Of a stretch of 64,000 nucleotides of DNA, positions 16,789-25,735 are shown one piece after another. Within the stretch, counting starts at the first letter, position 1. Each line of letters begins with the position of its first letter. The position numbers and the translations under genes were made by a program. This DNA is from Collinsella aerofaciens (lineage in GTDB: Bacteria; Actinomycetota; Coriobacteriia; Coriobacteriales; Coriobacteriaceae): NCBI RefSeq assembly GCF_015558785.1, contig NZ_JADMOP010000004.1, positions 92,985-156,984 of the forward strand. The letters are read 5' to 3'. The notes under the pieces are model-generated. The model was not told the DNA's origin, did no database searches, and was given only the letters and a program-made list of their open reading frames with translations.

Positions 16789-19090
16789 GCAGACCAGCTC
16801 CTTTCAGAGCATCGGTAAGTGCGGAGCGCGTGTCGTCTGCCATGGGGCACAGCGGCATGCGGTAGTTTGCCTCGATCATACCCATCTGGGCGAGTGCTTC
16901 CTTGACGGGGATGGGGTTGACCTCGCTAAAGAGGGCATTGATGAGCGGCTGGCCGGCAATCTGGATATCGCGGGCGCGCTCCACGTCGCCGTCCAGATAG
17001 GCGCGGCACATGTCGTGCACGAGCTGCGGCTGAACGTCGGCCCACACGCTGATGGTGCCCGAAGCGCCCAGGCTCATGAGCGGCACGGTGAGGGCGTCCT
17101 CGCCCGAGTACATGCGGAAGTCGTCGGACAGCAGGTGGGCGATCTTGGCCGCGTAAGCGACGTTGCCAGAGGCTTCCTTAATACCCATGATGTTGGGATG
17201 TGCGGCCAGGCGCTCTACGTTGCGCTCGCTGATGCCGCAGCCGCAACGGCCGGGGATGTTGTACAGGATGCAGGGGATGTCCACAGCATCGGCGACGGTC
17301 TTAAAGTGCTGATAGATACCCTCTTCGTTGGACTTGTTGTAGTAGGGGGTAATGAGCAGCAGGCCGTCGGCTCCCAAGCCCTGGTAAGTGAGCGACTTGG
17401 TGAGCATGGTTTGCGTGGAGTTGGAGCCCGAGCCGGCGATGACGGGGACGCGTCCTGCAACATGCTTGACCACGGCGGCGACGACGGAGTTGTCCTCGTC
17501 ATCGGTCATCGTGGCGCTCTCGCCGGTGGTGCCCAGGGTGAGGATGGCGTCGGTGCCGTTTTGCAGGTGGAAATCGATAAGGCGCTCGAGTGCGTCAAAG
17601 TCGACGCTGCCGTCCTTTTTAAACGGCGTGACGAGGGCGACGATTGAGCCCTCGAGGTTGCGGATATCCATGTTCTTCTCCTTCGCTTCCGCGATCTGGA
17701 TGCGCTTATTCCATTGGGCGGCGACGGCCAAGCGCTCGTCTTGGGCGCGACGGCGGGCACTTTCGGCGCGCGACTTGGCCAGCAGCTCTCGGCCGCTCGG
17801 CAGCACGTCGAGCGTGGCAAAGTAATCGCCCGGGCGCTCGGCACGGCGGATGAGGTCGGCTGAGCCATCGGGGCGCAGCAGAACCTCGGCGGAGCGCAGA
17901 CGTCCGTTGTAGTTGTAGCCCATGGAGTAGCCATGCGCACCGGTATCGTGGATCACAAGCAGGTCGCCCATGTCGATATGCGGTAACTCGCGATCGATGG
18001 CGAACTTGTCGTTGTTCTCGCATAGGTTGCCCGTGATGTCGTAGGTGTCCGTAACGGGTACTGTGGTCTTGTCGGCGCCACCCGGCTGGCCCATCACCGT
18101 AATGTGGTGGTAGGCGCCATACATGGCAGGGCGGATCAGATCGACGGCGCTTGCGTCGACACCGATATAGTCCTTGTAGATCTGCTTCTCGTGGATGGCC
18201 TTGGTGACCAGGCAGCCGTAGGGGCCTATCATATAGCGGCCCATCTCGGTGCAGATGGCCACATCGCCCATACCGGCGGGAACCAGGATCTCGTCGTATG
18301 CCGCGTGTACCCCCTCGCCGATGGTGTGGATGTCGTTGGCCTGCTGCTCGGGCAGATAGGGGATGCCGACGCCGCCGGACAGATTAATGAAGGCGACATG
18401 TGCGCCGGTCTCGCGCTCCAGGCGCGCGGCAAGCTCAAAGAGGATGCGCGCGAGCTTGGGGTAGTAGTCGTTGGTGACGGTATTGCTGGCAAGGAATGCG
18501 TGGATGCCAAAGTTTTCGGCGCCCTTGGCCTTGAGCGTGCGGAAGGCCTCGAAGAGTTGCTCGGTGGTCATGCCGTACTTGGAATCGCCGGGGTTATCCA
18601 TGATGCCATTGGAGAGCTGGAACAGGCCGCCCGGATTAAAGCGGCAGCTGACCGTTTTGGGGATGGGCCCCGCAACACGCTCAAAGAACTCGATGTGGCT
18701 GATGTCGTCAAAGTTGACGATGGCGCCCAGCTTGTCGGCGAGCTCAAAGTCGGCAGCTGGCGTGTCGTTGGACGAGAACATGATGTCGTGTCCCGTGATG
18801 CCCAGCGAGCGGGCGATCATGAGCTCGGTATAGCTCGAGCAATCGCAGCCGCAGCCGTATTCGTTGAGAATGGAGATGAGCGCCGGGTTGGGGTTGGCCT
18901 TGACGGCAAAGTATTCCTTAAAGCCCGGGTTCCATGCAAAGGCGTCGCGCACTTCTTGCATGTTGCGGCGGATGCCCGCCTCGTCGTATAGATGAAACGG
19001 CGTGGGGAACTGCTCGACGATATGCTCGAGTGTCTCCTTGTCCACAAACGGCTGCTTGGCCGCATATGCCTCGTTGGGGGTCAATGCCAT
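16781..19090 (-). CDS. lysA-dapA: Diaminopimelate decarboxylase - 4-hydroxy-tetrahydrodipicolinate synthase, single frame (LysA-DapA)
   Basis: One uninterrupted frame of 769 codons carries two lysine-pathway enzymes. Residues 1 to about 430 are LysA: FAVKANPNP with the PLP lysine (about 64), INLSGGVGIPY, GRYMIGPYG, and HDTGAHGYSMGYNYNGRLR near 390. A charged linker (AKSRAESARRRAQDERLA, about residues 430-470) joins it to DapA, residues 474-769: LVTPFKKDGSVD, GTTGESATM, and the Schiff-base lysine in GIKEASGNV. LysA normally has its own stop codon, but none is present here. An internal ATG at 17671 has an excellent AAGGAG box, so a separate DapA (296 residues) may also be made. It is the first gene of the operon and sits behind a lysine riboswitch. 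Confidence 0.9.
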   Translation of the reverse strand: MALTPNEAYAAKQPFVDKETLEHIVEQFPTPFHLYDEAGIRRNMQEVRDAFAWNPGFKEYFAVKANPNPALISILNEYGCGCDCSSYTELMIARSLGITGHDIMFSSNDTPAADFELADKLGAIVNFDDISHIEFFERVAGPIPKTVSCRFNPGGLFQLSNGIMDNPGDSKYGMTTEQLFEAFRTLKAKGAENFGIHAFLASNTVTNDYYPKLARILFELAARLERETGAHVAFINLSGGVGIPYLPEQQANDIHTIGEGVHAAYDEILVPAGMGDVAICTEMGRYMIGPYGCLVTKAIHEKQIYKDYIGVDASAVDLIRPAMYGAYHHITVMGQPGGADKTTVPVTDTYDITGNLCENNDKFAIDRELPHIDMGDLLVIHDTGAHGYSMGYNYNGRLRSAEVLLRPDGSADLIRRAERPGDYFATLDVLPSGRELLAKSRAESARRRAQDERLAVAAQWNKRIQIAEAKEKNMDIRNLEGSIVALVTPFKKDGSVDFDALERLIDFHLQNGTDAILTLGTTGESATMTDDEDNSVVAAVVKHVAGRVPVIAGSGSNSTQTMLTKSLTYQGLGADGLLLITPYYNKSNEEGIYQHFKTVADAVDIPCILYNIPGRCGCGISERNVERLAAHPNIMGIKEASGNVAYAAKIAHLLSDDFRMYSGEDALTVPLMSLGASGTISVWADVQPQLVHDMCRAYLDGDVERARDIQIAGQPLINALFSEVNPIPVKEALAQMGMIEANYRMPLCPMADDTRSALTDALKGAGLLD
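17669..17683 (-). promoter_or_regulatory. Internal ribosome binding site and ATG for DapA
   Basis: On the minus strand AAGGAGAAGAAC immediately precedes ATG (17671), at codon 474 of the lysA-dapA frame. The ATG matches where DapA proteins normally begin (MDIRNLEGSIVALVTPF). This allows independent initiation of DapA inside the fused frame. Confidence 0.65.
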
Positions 19091-19161
19091 GTCCCGTAAA
19101 CCTCGCTATCCAGACGGCGCCATCTGCGCATCGAATCCGCATAGCGTGGACCCAATGTCCG

Positions 19162-19318
19162 GATAGCGCTCCCGCATTGCTGCAGACAGTCCTGTGGGTG
19201 TTTCCCGCAGGCCCACCAGGTTGTTCGTGCCCGAAAAACCCAGTTCGGCGGGTTTCGCCTCCCCACGGGGTCAAAGCCTGCCGGCTCGCCCGCGGCTCTT
19301 CGTGCCCGCGCCTCTATC
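19162..19318 (-). promoter_or_regulatory. Lysine riboswitch (L box)
   Basis: Read on the minus strand, the leader starts GATAGAGGCGCGGGC, then AAGAGCCG, GTGGGGAGGCGAAACC, CGCCGAACTGGG, CTGGTGGGC, GGACTGTCTGCAG and ends GGAGCGCTATC. These are the conserved blocks of the L-box aptamer in the right order; the first and last pair as helix P1 (GATAG...GGCGC / GCGCTATC). Downstream, GTCTGGATAGCG (19103-19114), close to the lysA start, is complementary to the P1 3' strand and its extension. Opening P1 would thus permit an alternative pairing next to the start codon, suggesting translational control. It fills the ~380 bp divergent gap upstream of lysA-dapA. Confidence 0.9.
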
Positions 19319-19468
19319 AAGTGGTAACGACCCTATCACGTTGCACTTTACCAAACAAGAGTATTCGTATATAACGTTTAAAAAATGCAGCAATATGCTG
19401 GAAACATGTGTGCCACAATCCTGTATCACAATATGTTGCAACAGATGTGCCTCACGAAGGGATTCTCT

Positions 19469-20656
19469 ATGACCGAGCTCCAAGAACTCCGTCGCTATCG
19501 CCGCGATCTCCATCGCATTCCGGAGCTCGATTTCGATCTTCCGCAGACTATCGCCTATATCGAGGGCGTGTTGGCGCCGCTCGCTTGCGAGGTGACCCAT
19601 CCGTGTCCCAGCTGCGTCTGCGCTTTCTTCGACGCTGGCGTTGGTGCCGCGCGTGCCACGGCGATTCGCGCCGATATGGATGCGCTGCCCATCGCGGAGG
19701 CGACGGGAGCGGCCTTTGCCTCGATCCATCCCGGCAAGATGCACGCTTGCGGACATGATGGACACATGGCCATGGCACTTGCCGCCGCGACGTATGTCGA
19801 CCGTACGATTCGCGAGCAGCCGGGCGCCATGAGGCGCAACGTGCTCTTTGTGTTCCAGCCGGCCGAGGAAACGACCGGTGGCGCCAAGACGGTGTGCGAG
19901 AGCGGCGTGTTCGAGCGCTACGGGGCAGATCGCATCTTCGGGTTCCACGTATGGCCCGACCTGCCTGCAAACACTTTGGTGAGCTGCTCCGGTCCATTGC
20001 TGGCGCGCTCGAGTGAGACGCACGTGCGCATTCACGGGACAAGTATCCATATCGCCAAGACTTACGGCGTTCCCGTAAACGAATCACACGATGCGGCGCT
20101 GGCGGCTGCCAAGTTCTTGGTCGCCGAGCGCGAATTGATGGACGAGTTGGGTGCCGACGAGCCCTGCATTGGTAAGTTCGGCCTGCTGCAGGCCGGCACC
20201 GTCTGCAACGCGGTGGCGGGGGAGGCCCATGTTGCCGGCAGCCTGCGTGTGTTTACAGACGACATGTTCGACCGTGCACGCGAGGGCGTGCACCGCGTGC
20301 TTGATGAGGCATGCGCTGCAACGGGCTGCACGTACGATCTCGACTTTGCCGAGGGCTATCCGCCGGTTGACAACGACCCCGAGCTATTTGCCAATGTCGC
20401 GCCTGCTTTGCCCGAGCTGCAGCTCGTGGATGAGCCTTTGCTGATTGCCGAGGACTTCGCTTTCTATCAGCGCCATCTGCCGGGTGTGTTCTTCTTGCTG
20501 GGCACGGGTGTGCCAGAGGGGCAAGAAAACCCGATTGACGCTGATGGCTGCCCAGCCTATGCGATGAGTGCCCTTCACACCGATACCATGCTCTTTGACG
20601 AGGAAGTCCTGCTCAAAGGACTCGATGTCTACAAACGATTGCTTGACTTGGAGTGA
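19469..20656 (+). CDS. M20 amidohydrolase, probable N-acetyldiaminopimelate deacetylase
   Basis: 395 residues from the ATG at 19469 (GAAGGGA 8 bases upstream). The M20D metal-site motifs are present: RADMDALPI (about residue 67), HACGHDGHMAMALAAA (about 92), FQPAEETTGGAK (about 128) and a late DFAFY (about 331). Such proteins include hippurate hydrolase, IAA-amino-acid hydrolase and N-acetyldiaminopimelate deacetylase. It lies divergently from lysA-dapA-dapB-dapH, whose DapH makes the acetylated intermediate, so the deacetylase role is favoured. That assignment is inferred from context. It is followed with overlap by a small membrane-protein gene. Confidence 0.8.
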   Translation: MTELQELRRYRRDLHRIPELDFDLPQTIAYIEGVLAPLACEVTHPCPSCVCAFFDAGVGAARATAIRADMDALPIAEATGAAFASIHPGKMHACGHDGHMAMALAAATYVDRTIREQPGAMRRNVLFVFQPAEETTGGAKTVCESGVFERYGADRIFGFHVWPDLPANTLVSCSGPLLARSSETHVRIHGTSIHIAKTYGVPVNESHDAALAAAKFLVAERELMDELGADEPCIGKFGLLQAGTVCNAVAGEAHVAGSLRVFTDDMFDRAREGVHRVLDEACAATGCTYDLDFAEGYPPVDNDPELFANVAPALPELQLVDEPLLIAEDFAFYQRHLPGVFFLLGTGVPEGQENPIDADGCPAYAMSALHTDTMLFDEEVLLKGLDVYKRLLDLE

Positions 20657-20982
20657 CGATGGAACGACGTCGACAGTCTGCCGTGTATAGTCCGGGTGGG
20701 TGCGGGTGCGGCTTGCTGCTGCTCCCGGTTATTGCTGTGAGCATTGGCGTGATGTTTGCGCTTGCTGGACTGGCGGCAGCGGCACTTGTGCTGTTGATTG
20801 TGGCCATTGGCGTGACGATTTGGCTCTGCCGCAATCGCGAGCAACGCCGTGCCGACGGTAACACCAATGTCGGCTGGGTCGTCTTCCTGATTATTGCGTA
20901 CCCGCTGAGCATCAGTTACTTGGCGTTCTTTATCCTGCTGCTCATCAGCACCTTTACTGGGGAATCTATCACGGTGGGGTAG
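20653..20982 (+). CDS. Small membrane protein, unknown function
   Basis: 109 residues if started at the GTG that overlaps the previous stop (TGA); an ATG lies two codons later. Two long hydrophobic stretches (GCGLLLLPVIAVSIGVMFALAGLAAAALVLLIV... then VVFLIIAYPLSISYLAFFILLLI) flank a short polar, basic loop (CRNREQRRADGNTNVG), suggesting three helices. No known domain is recognised. Overlap with the M20 gene implies cotranscription and coupling. It ends just before a strong bidirectional terminator. Confidence 0.6.
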   Translation: MTMERRRQSAVYSPGGCGCGLLLLPVIAVSIGVMFALAGLAAAALVLLIVAIGVTIWLCRNREQRRADGNTNVGWVVFLIIAYPLSISYLAFFILLLISTFTGESITVG

Positions 20983-21013
20983 GCTTCGACAAGCTTCTTG
21001 AGGATGAAACGAA

Positions 21014-21052
21014 AAAGGGGTCGGATGGGCGCTTTGCCCATCCGACCCCTTT
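21014..21052. terminator. Bidirectional terminator
   Basis: AAAGGGGTCGGATGGGC - GCTTT - GCCCATCCGACCCCTTT, a perfect 17 bp stem between convergent genes. Confidence 0.9.
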
Positions 21053-21075
21053 CGCACGGTAGTTAATTCGGTCTC

Positions 21076-22395
21076 CTACTTTGCTGCCTCGCGGCGAGCG
21101 ACCTCGTCGATCAAGATGGCATCGCCGTGCTTGGCGGCGTCAATGCTCGCGGCCATAAACATGCCCATTGCCGTGATGTAGGCGAAGAGCATCGACGGCG
21201 CCACGTCCATAACGATGCCGGAGAGAATCGGTGTCGCCACCTGAGCCGCCATGCTCACGGTGTAGTAGTAACCGGAGTAGCGACCCACGCTTTGGGAGCT
21301 GCAGCACTCCAGAATCATCGTGTACACGCACAGGTCCACGCCGCCCAGCGCAACGCCCATCAACAAAAAGACGCCGTACAGCACGGGCGAGAAACCGGGT
21401 GCCAGCCAAAGAAGCGCGGGGCATAAAACCATGATGACGGCGGTGCCCAGGGCGACCTTTTTACGGCCGATTTTGAGCGAAAGATTTGCCAGGGGTACGT
21501 AGCTTAGCAGCGCGCCTGCAATCGTCACGATATTGATGATGGCATAGGAACCGCCCTCCATGCCGTAGAACATATCGGCATAACGGCTGATATTGGTGGT
21601 CATGGCGTTATAGCTCATGTAATAGAAAAACGTTGCGGCGAGCAGCATGATGATGGAGCGGCGTACGCCGGCGTCTGCAATGCGATTTTTACCGCCGGCC
21701 TCGGGGGAGTCATCTTTGTCAATCTGATCCTCGTCGATGCCCATGGACAGCGATTTCTCGCGCATCTTTTCGACGAGGGCGGGCTCACGGACAAAGACGC
21801 CGTAGACAACGGCCGACACGAGGATAAAGACGGCCTGCAAGATAAAGAGCGGGAGATAATCGGGTTTGTCGGCCTTGGGAACCATGACCGAGATGGCGAC
21901 GAGCATAAGGCCCGTTCCCGCATAGCCGACGATCTTTTCGATTGAGTCCGCCTTGGTTCGAAGTGGGCGAGGCGTAATATCGGCCACAATGGCAACCGTC
22001 ATGGTGCGGTAGGCGCATATTGCAAAAAGCGTGAGGATAATCGCGCCAATGAGCAGAGGTAGGCTGCCCATGTTGTTGGCGATCGCGATGAGCGGGACGG
22101 AGAGCATTGCCACCGCGGAGCCGCCCAAGATAAAGGGCGTTCGACGCCCGAGTTTGCTTGCGCAGCGGTCCGAGAGGATGCCAAAGAGCGGAAGCAGGAA
22201 CAGGCCAAAGACATTATCGATGGCCATGATCGCGCCGGTGAGCGAGTTGGATAGGCCAAAGGTCCCTGTGAGCATCTTGGGAACGATGCCGTCGTAGACC
22301 TGCCAAAAGCTGATCATGCCCATAAAGGGTAGGGAGGCGAGGGCGACGGCCTTGGTGTCGAGCCGGGCCGCCCGCTTAAGATTTGGTTGGGTCAT
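21076..22395 (-). CDS. MFS transporter (GPH/SLC45-like)
   Basis: 439-residue integral membrane protein with about 12 hydrophobic segments and a charged central loop (REKSLSMGIDEDQIDKDDS, about residue 215). The loop-2 motif GILSDRCASKLGRRTPFILGG (about residues 75-95) is the MFS signature in the form common to sugar/cation symporters. The substrate cannot be deduced. An M20 peptidase gene starts the same operon 51 bp upstream, so a peptide, amino-acid conjugate or sugar could be the cargo. RBS AGGAG before the ATG. Confidence 0.75.
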   Translation of the reverse strand: MTQPNLKRAARLDTKAVALASLPFMGMISFWQVYDGIVPKMLTGTFGLSNSLTGAIMAIDNVFGLFLLPLFGILSDRCASKLGRRTPFILGGSAVAMLSVPLIAIANNMGSLPLLIGAIILTLFAICAYRTMTVAIVADITPRPLRTKADSIEKIVGYAGTGLMLVAISVMVPKADKPDYLPLFILQAVFILVSAVVYGVFVREPALVEKMREKSLSMGIDEDQIDKDDSPEAGGKNRIADAGVRRSIIMLLAATFFYYMSYNAMTTNISRYADMFYGMEGGSYAIINIVTIAGALLSYVPLANLSLKIGRKKVALGTAVIMVLCPALLWLAPGFSPVLYGVFLLMGVALGGVDLCVYTMILECCSSQSVGRYSGYYYTVSMAAQVATPILSGIVMDVAPSMLFAYITAMGMFMAASIDAAKHGDAILIDEVARREAAK

Positions 22396-22446
22396 GCTGG
22401 TTCTCCTGGTCGGTAAAAGCGGGGAGGGGTGCTATCGGCCCCCGTT

Positions 22447-23868
22447 CTACAGTTGTTCAAGGTTGGCGAGAAACGCCACATAGAATTCGATGCCGCGCTT
22501 GTAGACGTCGACGCCGATGCGTTCGTTGGCGGCATGGATGAGCTTGCGCGCCTCGCCCGAGTAGATAAAGCCGCAGAAGCGGTAGACGCGACCGCAGATC
22601 TCGTTGAACTCGCGCGAGTCGGTACAGGAGTTCTGCACGTAGGGAGCAAAGCCGGCCTCGGGATAGACACCCGACACGCAGCGATGGATGTAGTTGAAGG
22701 CGGCATCGTCTTCGTAAGTCGAGATGGGCGCGGGCTCGGTGTAGGGAATCGCCTCGTTGATTTCGACGGTGACATGGTCGGGGCTTACGCCCGAGGCGCG
22801 GCACTGCTGGGCGGCGAGCTTGCGGGCGCGCTCAACGGCATCGGCGATGGTCTCGAACGGAGCGATGCGCACGTTGAAGTTGGCGCGAGCAACTGGTGGC
22901 AGCACATTGTGCGCATTGGAGCCTTCGAGCTGCGTGAGCGCATAGGTTGTGCGCAGCATGGCCGAGGTCTCGGGGCTGGCGGCCATAATCTTGGTAACCG
23001 CGGGGCGCGTGAGCCACAGGTTGCCAAAGATTGCCTGATACGTCGCGCTGCTACGGGCACCCAACTCGGTCAGTGTGGCCTCGACGGCGGGCGTGAGCTG
23101 CGGCTTGCCGGGGTTGGCCGAGATAGTCTCGCATACACGGCAGAGAAGACGGCAGGCATCGTTTGCCGCAGGCGTAGAGGCATGGCCGCCGTCGGCGCGC
23201 GCCGTGACGGTAAGGTCGACGTGGCCCTTCTCGGACACGCCTACCATGGCAACGGGTTCGGTGACGCCGAGCGGGGCGTCGGTTGCCACGGCGCCACCCT
23301 CATCGAGCACCATGTAGGGATGGATGTTATGCTCGCGAAGCCACTGCACTGCATGGGTTGCAGTAGGTGCGGCGATTTCCTCGCCATCGCTCGAGAAGAA
23401 CCAGACATCGCGCGGGGGAACGAAGCCCTGGGCAATCAAATGCTCGGCGGCCTCGAAGAAAGCCGAGACGATGCACTTGGTGTCGAGTGATCCGCGGGCC
23501 CAGATCTCGCCGTCGAAGATCTCGGCTCCAAAGGGATCGTGCTTCCAGTCTTGGCCCTCGACGGGCACGACGTCCTGATGCGCCATCATGACGATGGGGT
23601 CCAAGGCGGAATCGGCGCCAGGCCAACGCAGGAGCATGCCAAAGTCGTCGACGCGTGTGAGCTCGGCGACTTTAAAGAAATGCGGATAAAGTCGCTGAAG
23701 CGTGGGAATCCACTGGCTGAAGGGCTCATCATCGCGCTCGGCGATGTTCTCACGCGAAACGGTGGGGATGCGCAGCAATTCGCAAAAGCGCTCGACGGCT
23801 GCCTCGTCTGCCTTGTAGGTGCCTGCATCAAGAGGCGCGCCCTGTGCGACCGATACCGATGCTCCCAT
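22447..23868 (-). CDS. M20 family metallopeptidase (carboxypeptidase/dipeptidase type)
   Basis: 473 residues, AAAGGAG before the ATG. The di-zinc motifs are visible: MMAHQDVVPVEG (about residue 95), WARGSLDTKC (about 122), SSDGEEIAAPTATH (about 158) and a C-terminal His region near GEARKLIHAANERIGVDV. An insertion dimerisation domain (about 210-330) includes VSEKGHVDLTVTARADGGHAS. The spacing and the PFGAEIFDGEIWARG segment resemble the PM20D1/carboxypeptidase S branch rather than ArgE or DapE. It likely hydrolyses small peptides or N-acyl amino acids in the cytoplasm and is cotranscribed with the downstream MFS carrier. Confidence 0.8.
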   Translation of the reverse strand: MGASVSVAQGAPLDAGTYKADEAAVERFCELLRIPTVSRENIAERDDEPFSQWIPTLQRLYPHFFKVAELTRVDDFGMLLRWPGADSALDPIVMMAHQDVVPVEGQDWKHDPFGAEIFDGEIWARGSLDTKCIVSAFFEAAEHLIAQGFVPPRDVWFFSSDGEEIAAPTATHAVQWLREHNIHPYMVLDEGGAVATDAPLGVTEPVAMVGVSEKGHVDLTVTARADGGHASTPAANDACRLLCRVCETISANPGKPQLTPAVEATLTELGARSSATYQAIFGNLWLTRPAVTKIMAASPETSAMLRTTYALTQLEGSNAHNVLPPVARANFNVRIAPFETIADAVERARKLAAQQCRASGVSPDHVTVEINEAIPYTEPAPISTYEDDAAFNYIHRCVSGVYPEAGFAPYVQNSCTDSREFNEICGRVYRFCGFIYSGEARKLIHAANERIGVDVYKRGIEFYVAFLANLEQL

Positions 23869-23978
23869 GGTGGGACTCCTTTCGTGTTGTATATCGAATA
23901 CGTCAAGATTATCGCCCGCACCGCGCGTGGGAAATGGCGAAACACGTTGTTCATTTGCGGGCGGCGGGTCGGATAGCC

Positions 23979-24422
23979 TTAGCCGACGATGACCGTGCCG
24001 TCTTCGGTCACGGTGATGGCGTCTCCCGTCGACACAGCATCGAGAAACTCATCGCCCAGGTTGTCAATGGTGGGCATGGGGGTGTCGGTCCATACACCCG
24101 AGAGGATCGCGCCAGCGGCGGCAAGGCTGTCAATGGGTTTGGAAAACAGCAGGCATGCGGGTTGGCGCCCCATTTTGGTGGCGCAGAAGAGCACCATGCC
24201 GCCTGTGGTGGAGCCGATAGTCTGCGGAAGACACAAGGCACATCCCGCCAAAGGTTTGCCGTACAAGTCGGGATTGTTTTGGTCGGAACACGTGGCCTTT
24301 TTGTCGCCAAACATCAGTGCCTTCTGAAACGATGCGAGTGTGTTGAGCCCTCCGTGAGAGACAAGTGCCTTGGCGTGGGCAGTTCCGGGGACAACGACGC
24401 GGCCGTGAAAGATTTTTTCCAT
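23979..24422 (-). CDS. Aconitase X swivel-domain (small) subunit, DUF126
   Basis: 147 residues; the ATG at 24422 follows GGAAGG by about 9 bases and lies 14 bp after the stop of the large subunit. Family features include VVPGTAHAKALVSHGGLN at residues 9-26, GKPLAGCALCLPQTIGSTTGG, and AILSGVWTDTPMPTID. In two-gene AcnX enzymes the small and large chains assemble into one dehydratase. Characterised bacterial members act on cis-3-hydroxy-L-proline, and archaeal ones on mevalonate 5-phosphate. The substrate here is not established. Confidence 0.82.
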   Translation of the reverse strand: MEKIFHGRVVVPGTAHAKALVSHGGLNTLASFQKALMFGDKKATCSDQNNPDLYGKPLAGCALCLPQTIGSTTGGMVLFCATKMGRQPACLLFSKPIDSLAAAGAILSGVWTDTPMPTIDNLGDEFLDAVSTGDAITVTEDGTVIVG

Positions 24423-24436
24423 GAGGAGTCGCCTTC

Positions 24437-25714
24437 CTATTTGATTGGTTTTCCGGTGGTGACGTAGGCGAGCACCTCGTCGTCGGTGTAGTAGCGCGAT
24501 GCCGAGTACGTACGCAACTTGTTGGAGTTGGTGATGATGGGCATGATGCCGCACAGCGGGTTGTTGGTGTACATAAGCGGGCAGATGCTCGAGACGACGG
24601 CACCGGTAGTCGAGAGGCGTCTGTATGCCGCAGTCTTGCGGAAGGCGTCTGCCACGGATGGGGCGGCGGTCAGTACGGTGGGTACTTGCACGCGGCACTT
24701 GCCGGAGGCGCTCAGCCCATCGCAGATGGCGTCTGCCCAATGGGCGAGTTGTGCAGACGAGAGGTGGGGGCAGCCGATGAAGGCAAGCTTGGGGCGCGCG
24801 CCCGGGTTCTTCCACATAACGGGGTAGCTCGAGCGGATGCGTTCCAGCTCGGCGTCGTCAATGCGATAGATTTGGGCGTCTGGTGCTATGAGGTGTTCGC
24901 CTTGTTCGACGGCCTCGGGCGTGATGCCGTCCACGTGGTAGAGCCCGACAGCGCCGTTCGATGCGCTGGCGGCGCCCATGTCCTTAAGGTAGTCCTGCGT
25001 GCCGGGTGTGAGTTCGCGGCCAAGCCAGCGGTCGAGGCCTTTAATGTAAGGGACGTCTTCCATCACCTTCATGCCAATGGCGCTGCCAAGCACTTGCGCT
25101 TCGGGCTTGCGCTTACAGTCGACTTCGATGATCCAGGTCGCCTTGCGGCCCTCATCGGTGAGCAGGCCGAATTCCGGGACAAAGCCGGCAATTGAGCCGA
25201 ACATCTCGATGATGCCGGAGTTGCGATTGCAGCGAGCGCCCAGCACGGAGTTGGCAAAGACCACGGCGCTGCTTTCTGCCCAGCTTAGGATGTCGCCACG
25301 CCGAGGTCGATTGCCAACCTCGGGCTGGTAGCAGGTGCAGGTGAAAGCATCGTTGTCCAATAGACCCATGCTGCGCAGCTGTGCCTCATAATCGTCTTGT
25401 TTGGAATACATAATCTTGAACAGCAGCTTTTGCAGCGGGTTGGCCGGGACGGCGGGGTCGAGGGGCCTCGGGTCGACCGAGAATGACTGACCGGACAGGG
25501 CGCCGTCTTTCAGCAGCTCATCCATAAGGTCATAGACTGGACCGAGCATGGAGAGGCCAAAACTTGTGACAAGATGACCGTTTGCGCCGGTCACGGGAAC
25601 CATACGCTCGGCGCCAAAGCATTCGCCGTACATAACGAGGGTCTTGACCACTTTGGCCATGGCGGGACCCTTGGCTCCATCGAGCAGGGCTTGTTGTTGG
25701 GAGGTCAGGTTCAT
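24437..25714 (-). CDS. Aconitase X catalytic (large) subunit, DUF521
   Basis: 425 residues from the ATG at 25714 (AAAGGA upstream); an ATG 12 bases earlier overlaps that box. Family motifs include MNLTSQQQALLDGAKGPAMAKVVKTLVMYGECFGAERMVPV, TCTCYQPEVGNRPRRGDILSWAESSAVVFANSVLGARCNRNSG (candidate Fe-S cysteines), and PKLAFIGCPHLSS near residue 296. It is related to aconitase domain 1-3 without the fused swivel. It is cotranscribed between the flavin oxidoreductase and the small subunit, forming a three-gene catabolic unit on the minus strand. Confidence 0.85.
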   Translation of the reverse strand: MNLTSQQQALLDGAKGPAMAKVVKTLVMYGECFGAERMVPVTGANGHLVTSFGLSMLGPVYDLMDELLKDGALSGQSFSVDPRPLDPAVPANPLQKLLFKIMYSKQDDYEAQLRSMGLLDNDAFTCTCYQPEVGNRPRRGDILSWAESSAVVFANSVLGARCNRNSGIIEMFGSIAGFVPEFGLLTDEGRKATWIIEVDCKRKPEAQVLGSAIGMKVMEDVPYIKGLDRWLGRELTPGTQDYLKDMGAASASNGAVGLYHVDGITPEAVEQGEHLIAPDAQIYRIDDAELERIRSSYPVMWKNPGARPKLAFIGCPHLSSAQLAHWADAICDGLSASGKCRVQVPTVLTAAPSVADAFRKTAAYRRLSTTGAVVSSICPLMYTNNPLCGIMPIITNSNKLRTYSASRYYTDDEVLAYVTTGKPIK

Positions 25715-25735
25715 CTGTGAGCCCATCCTTTCGTG

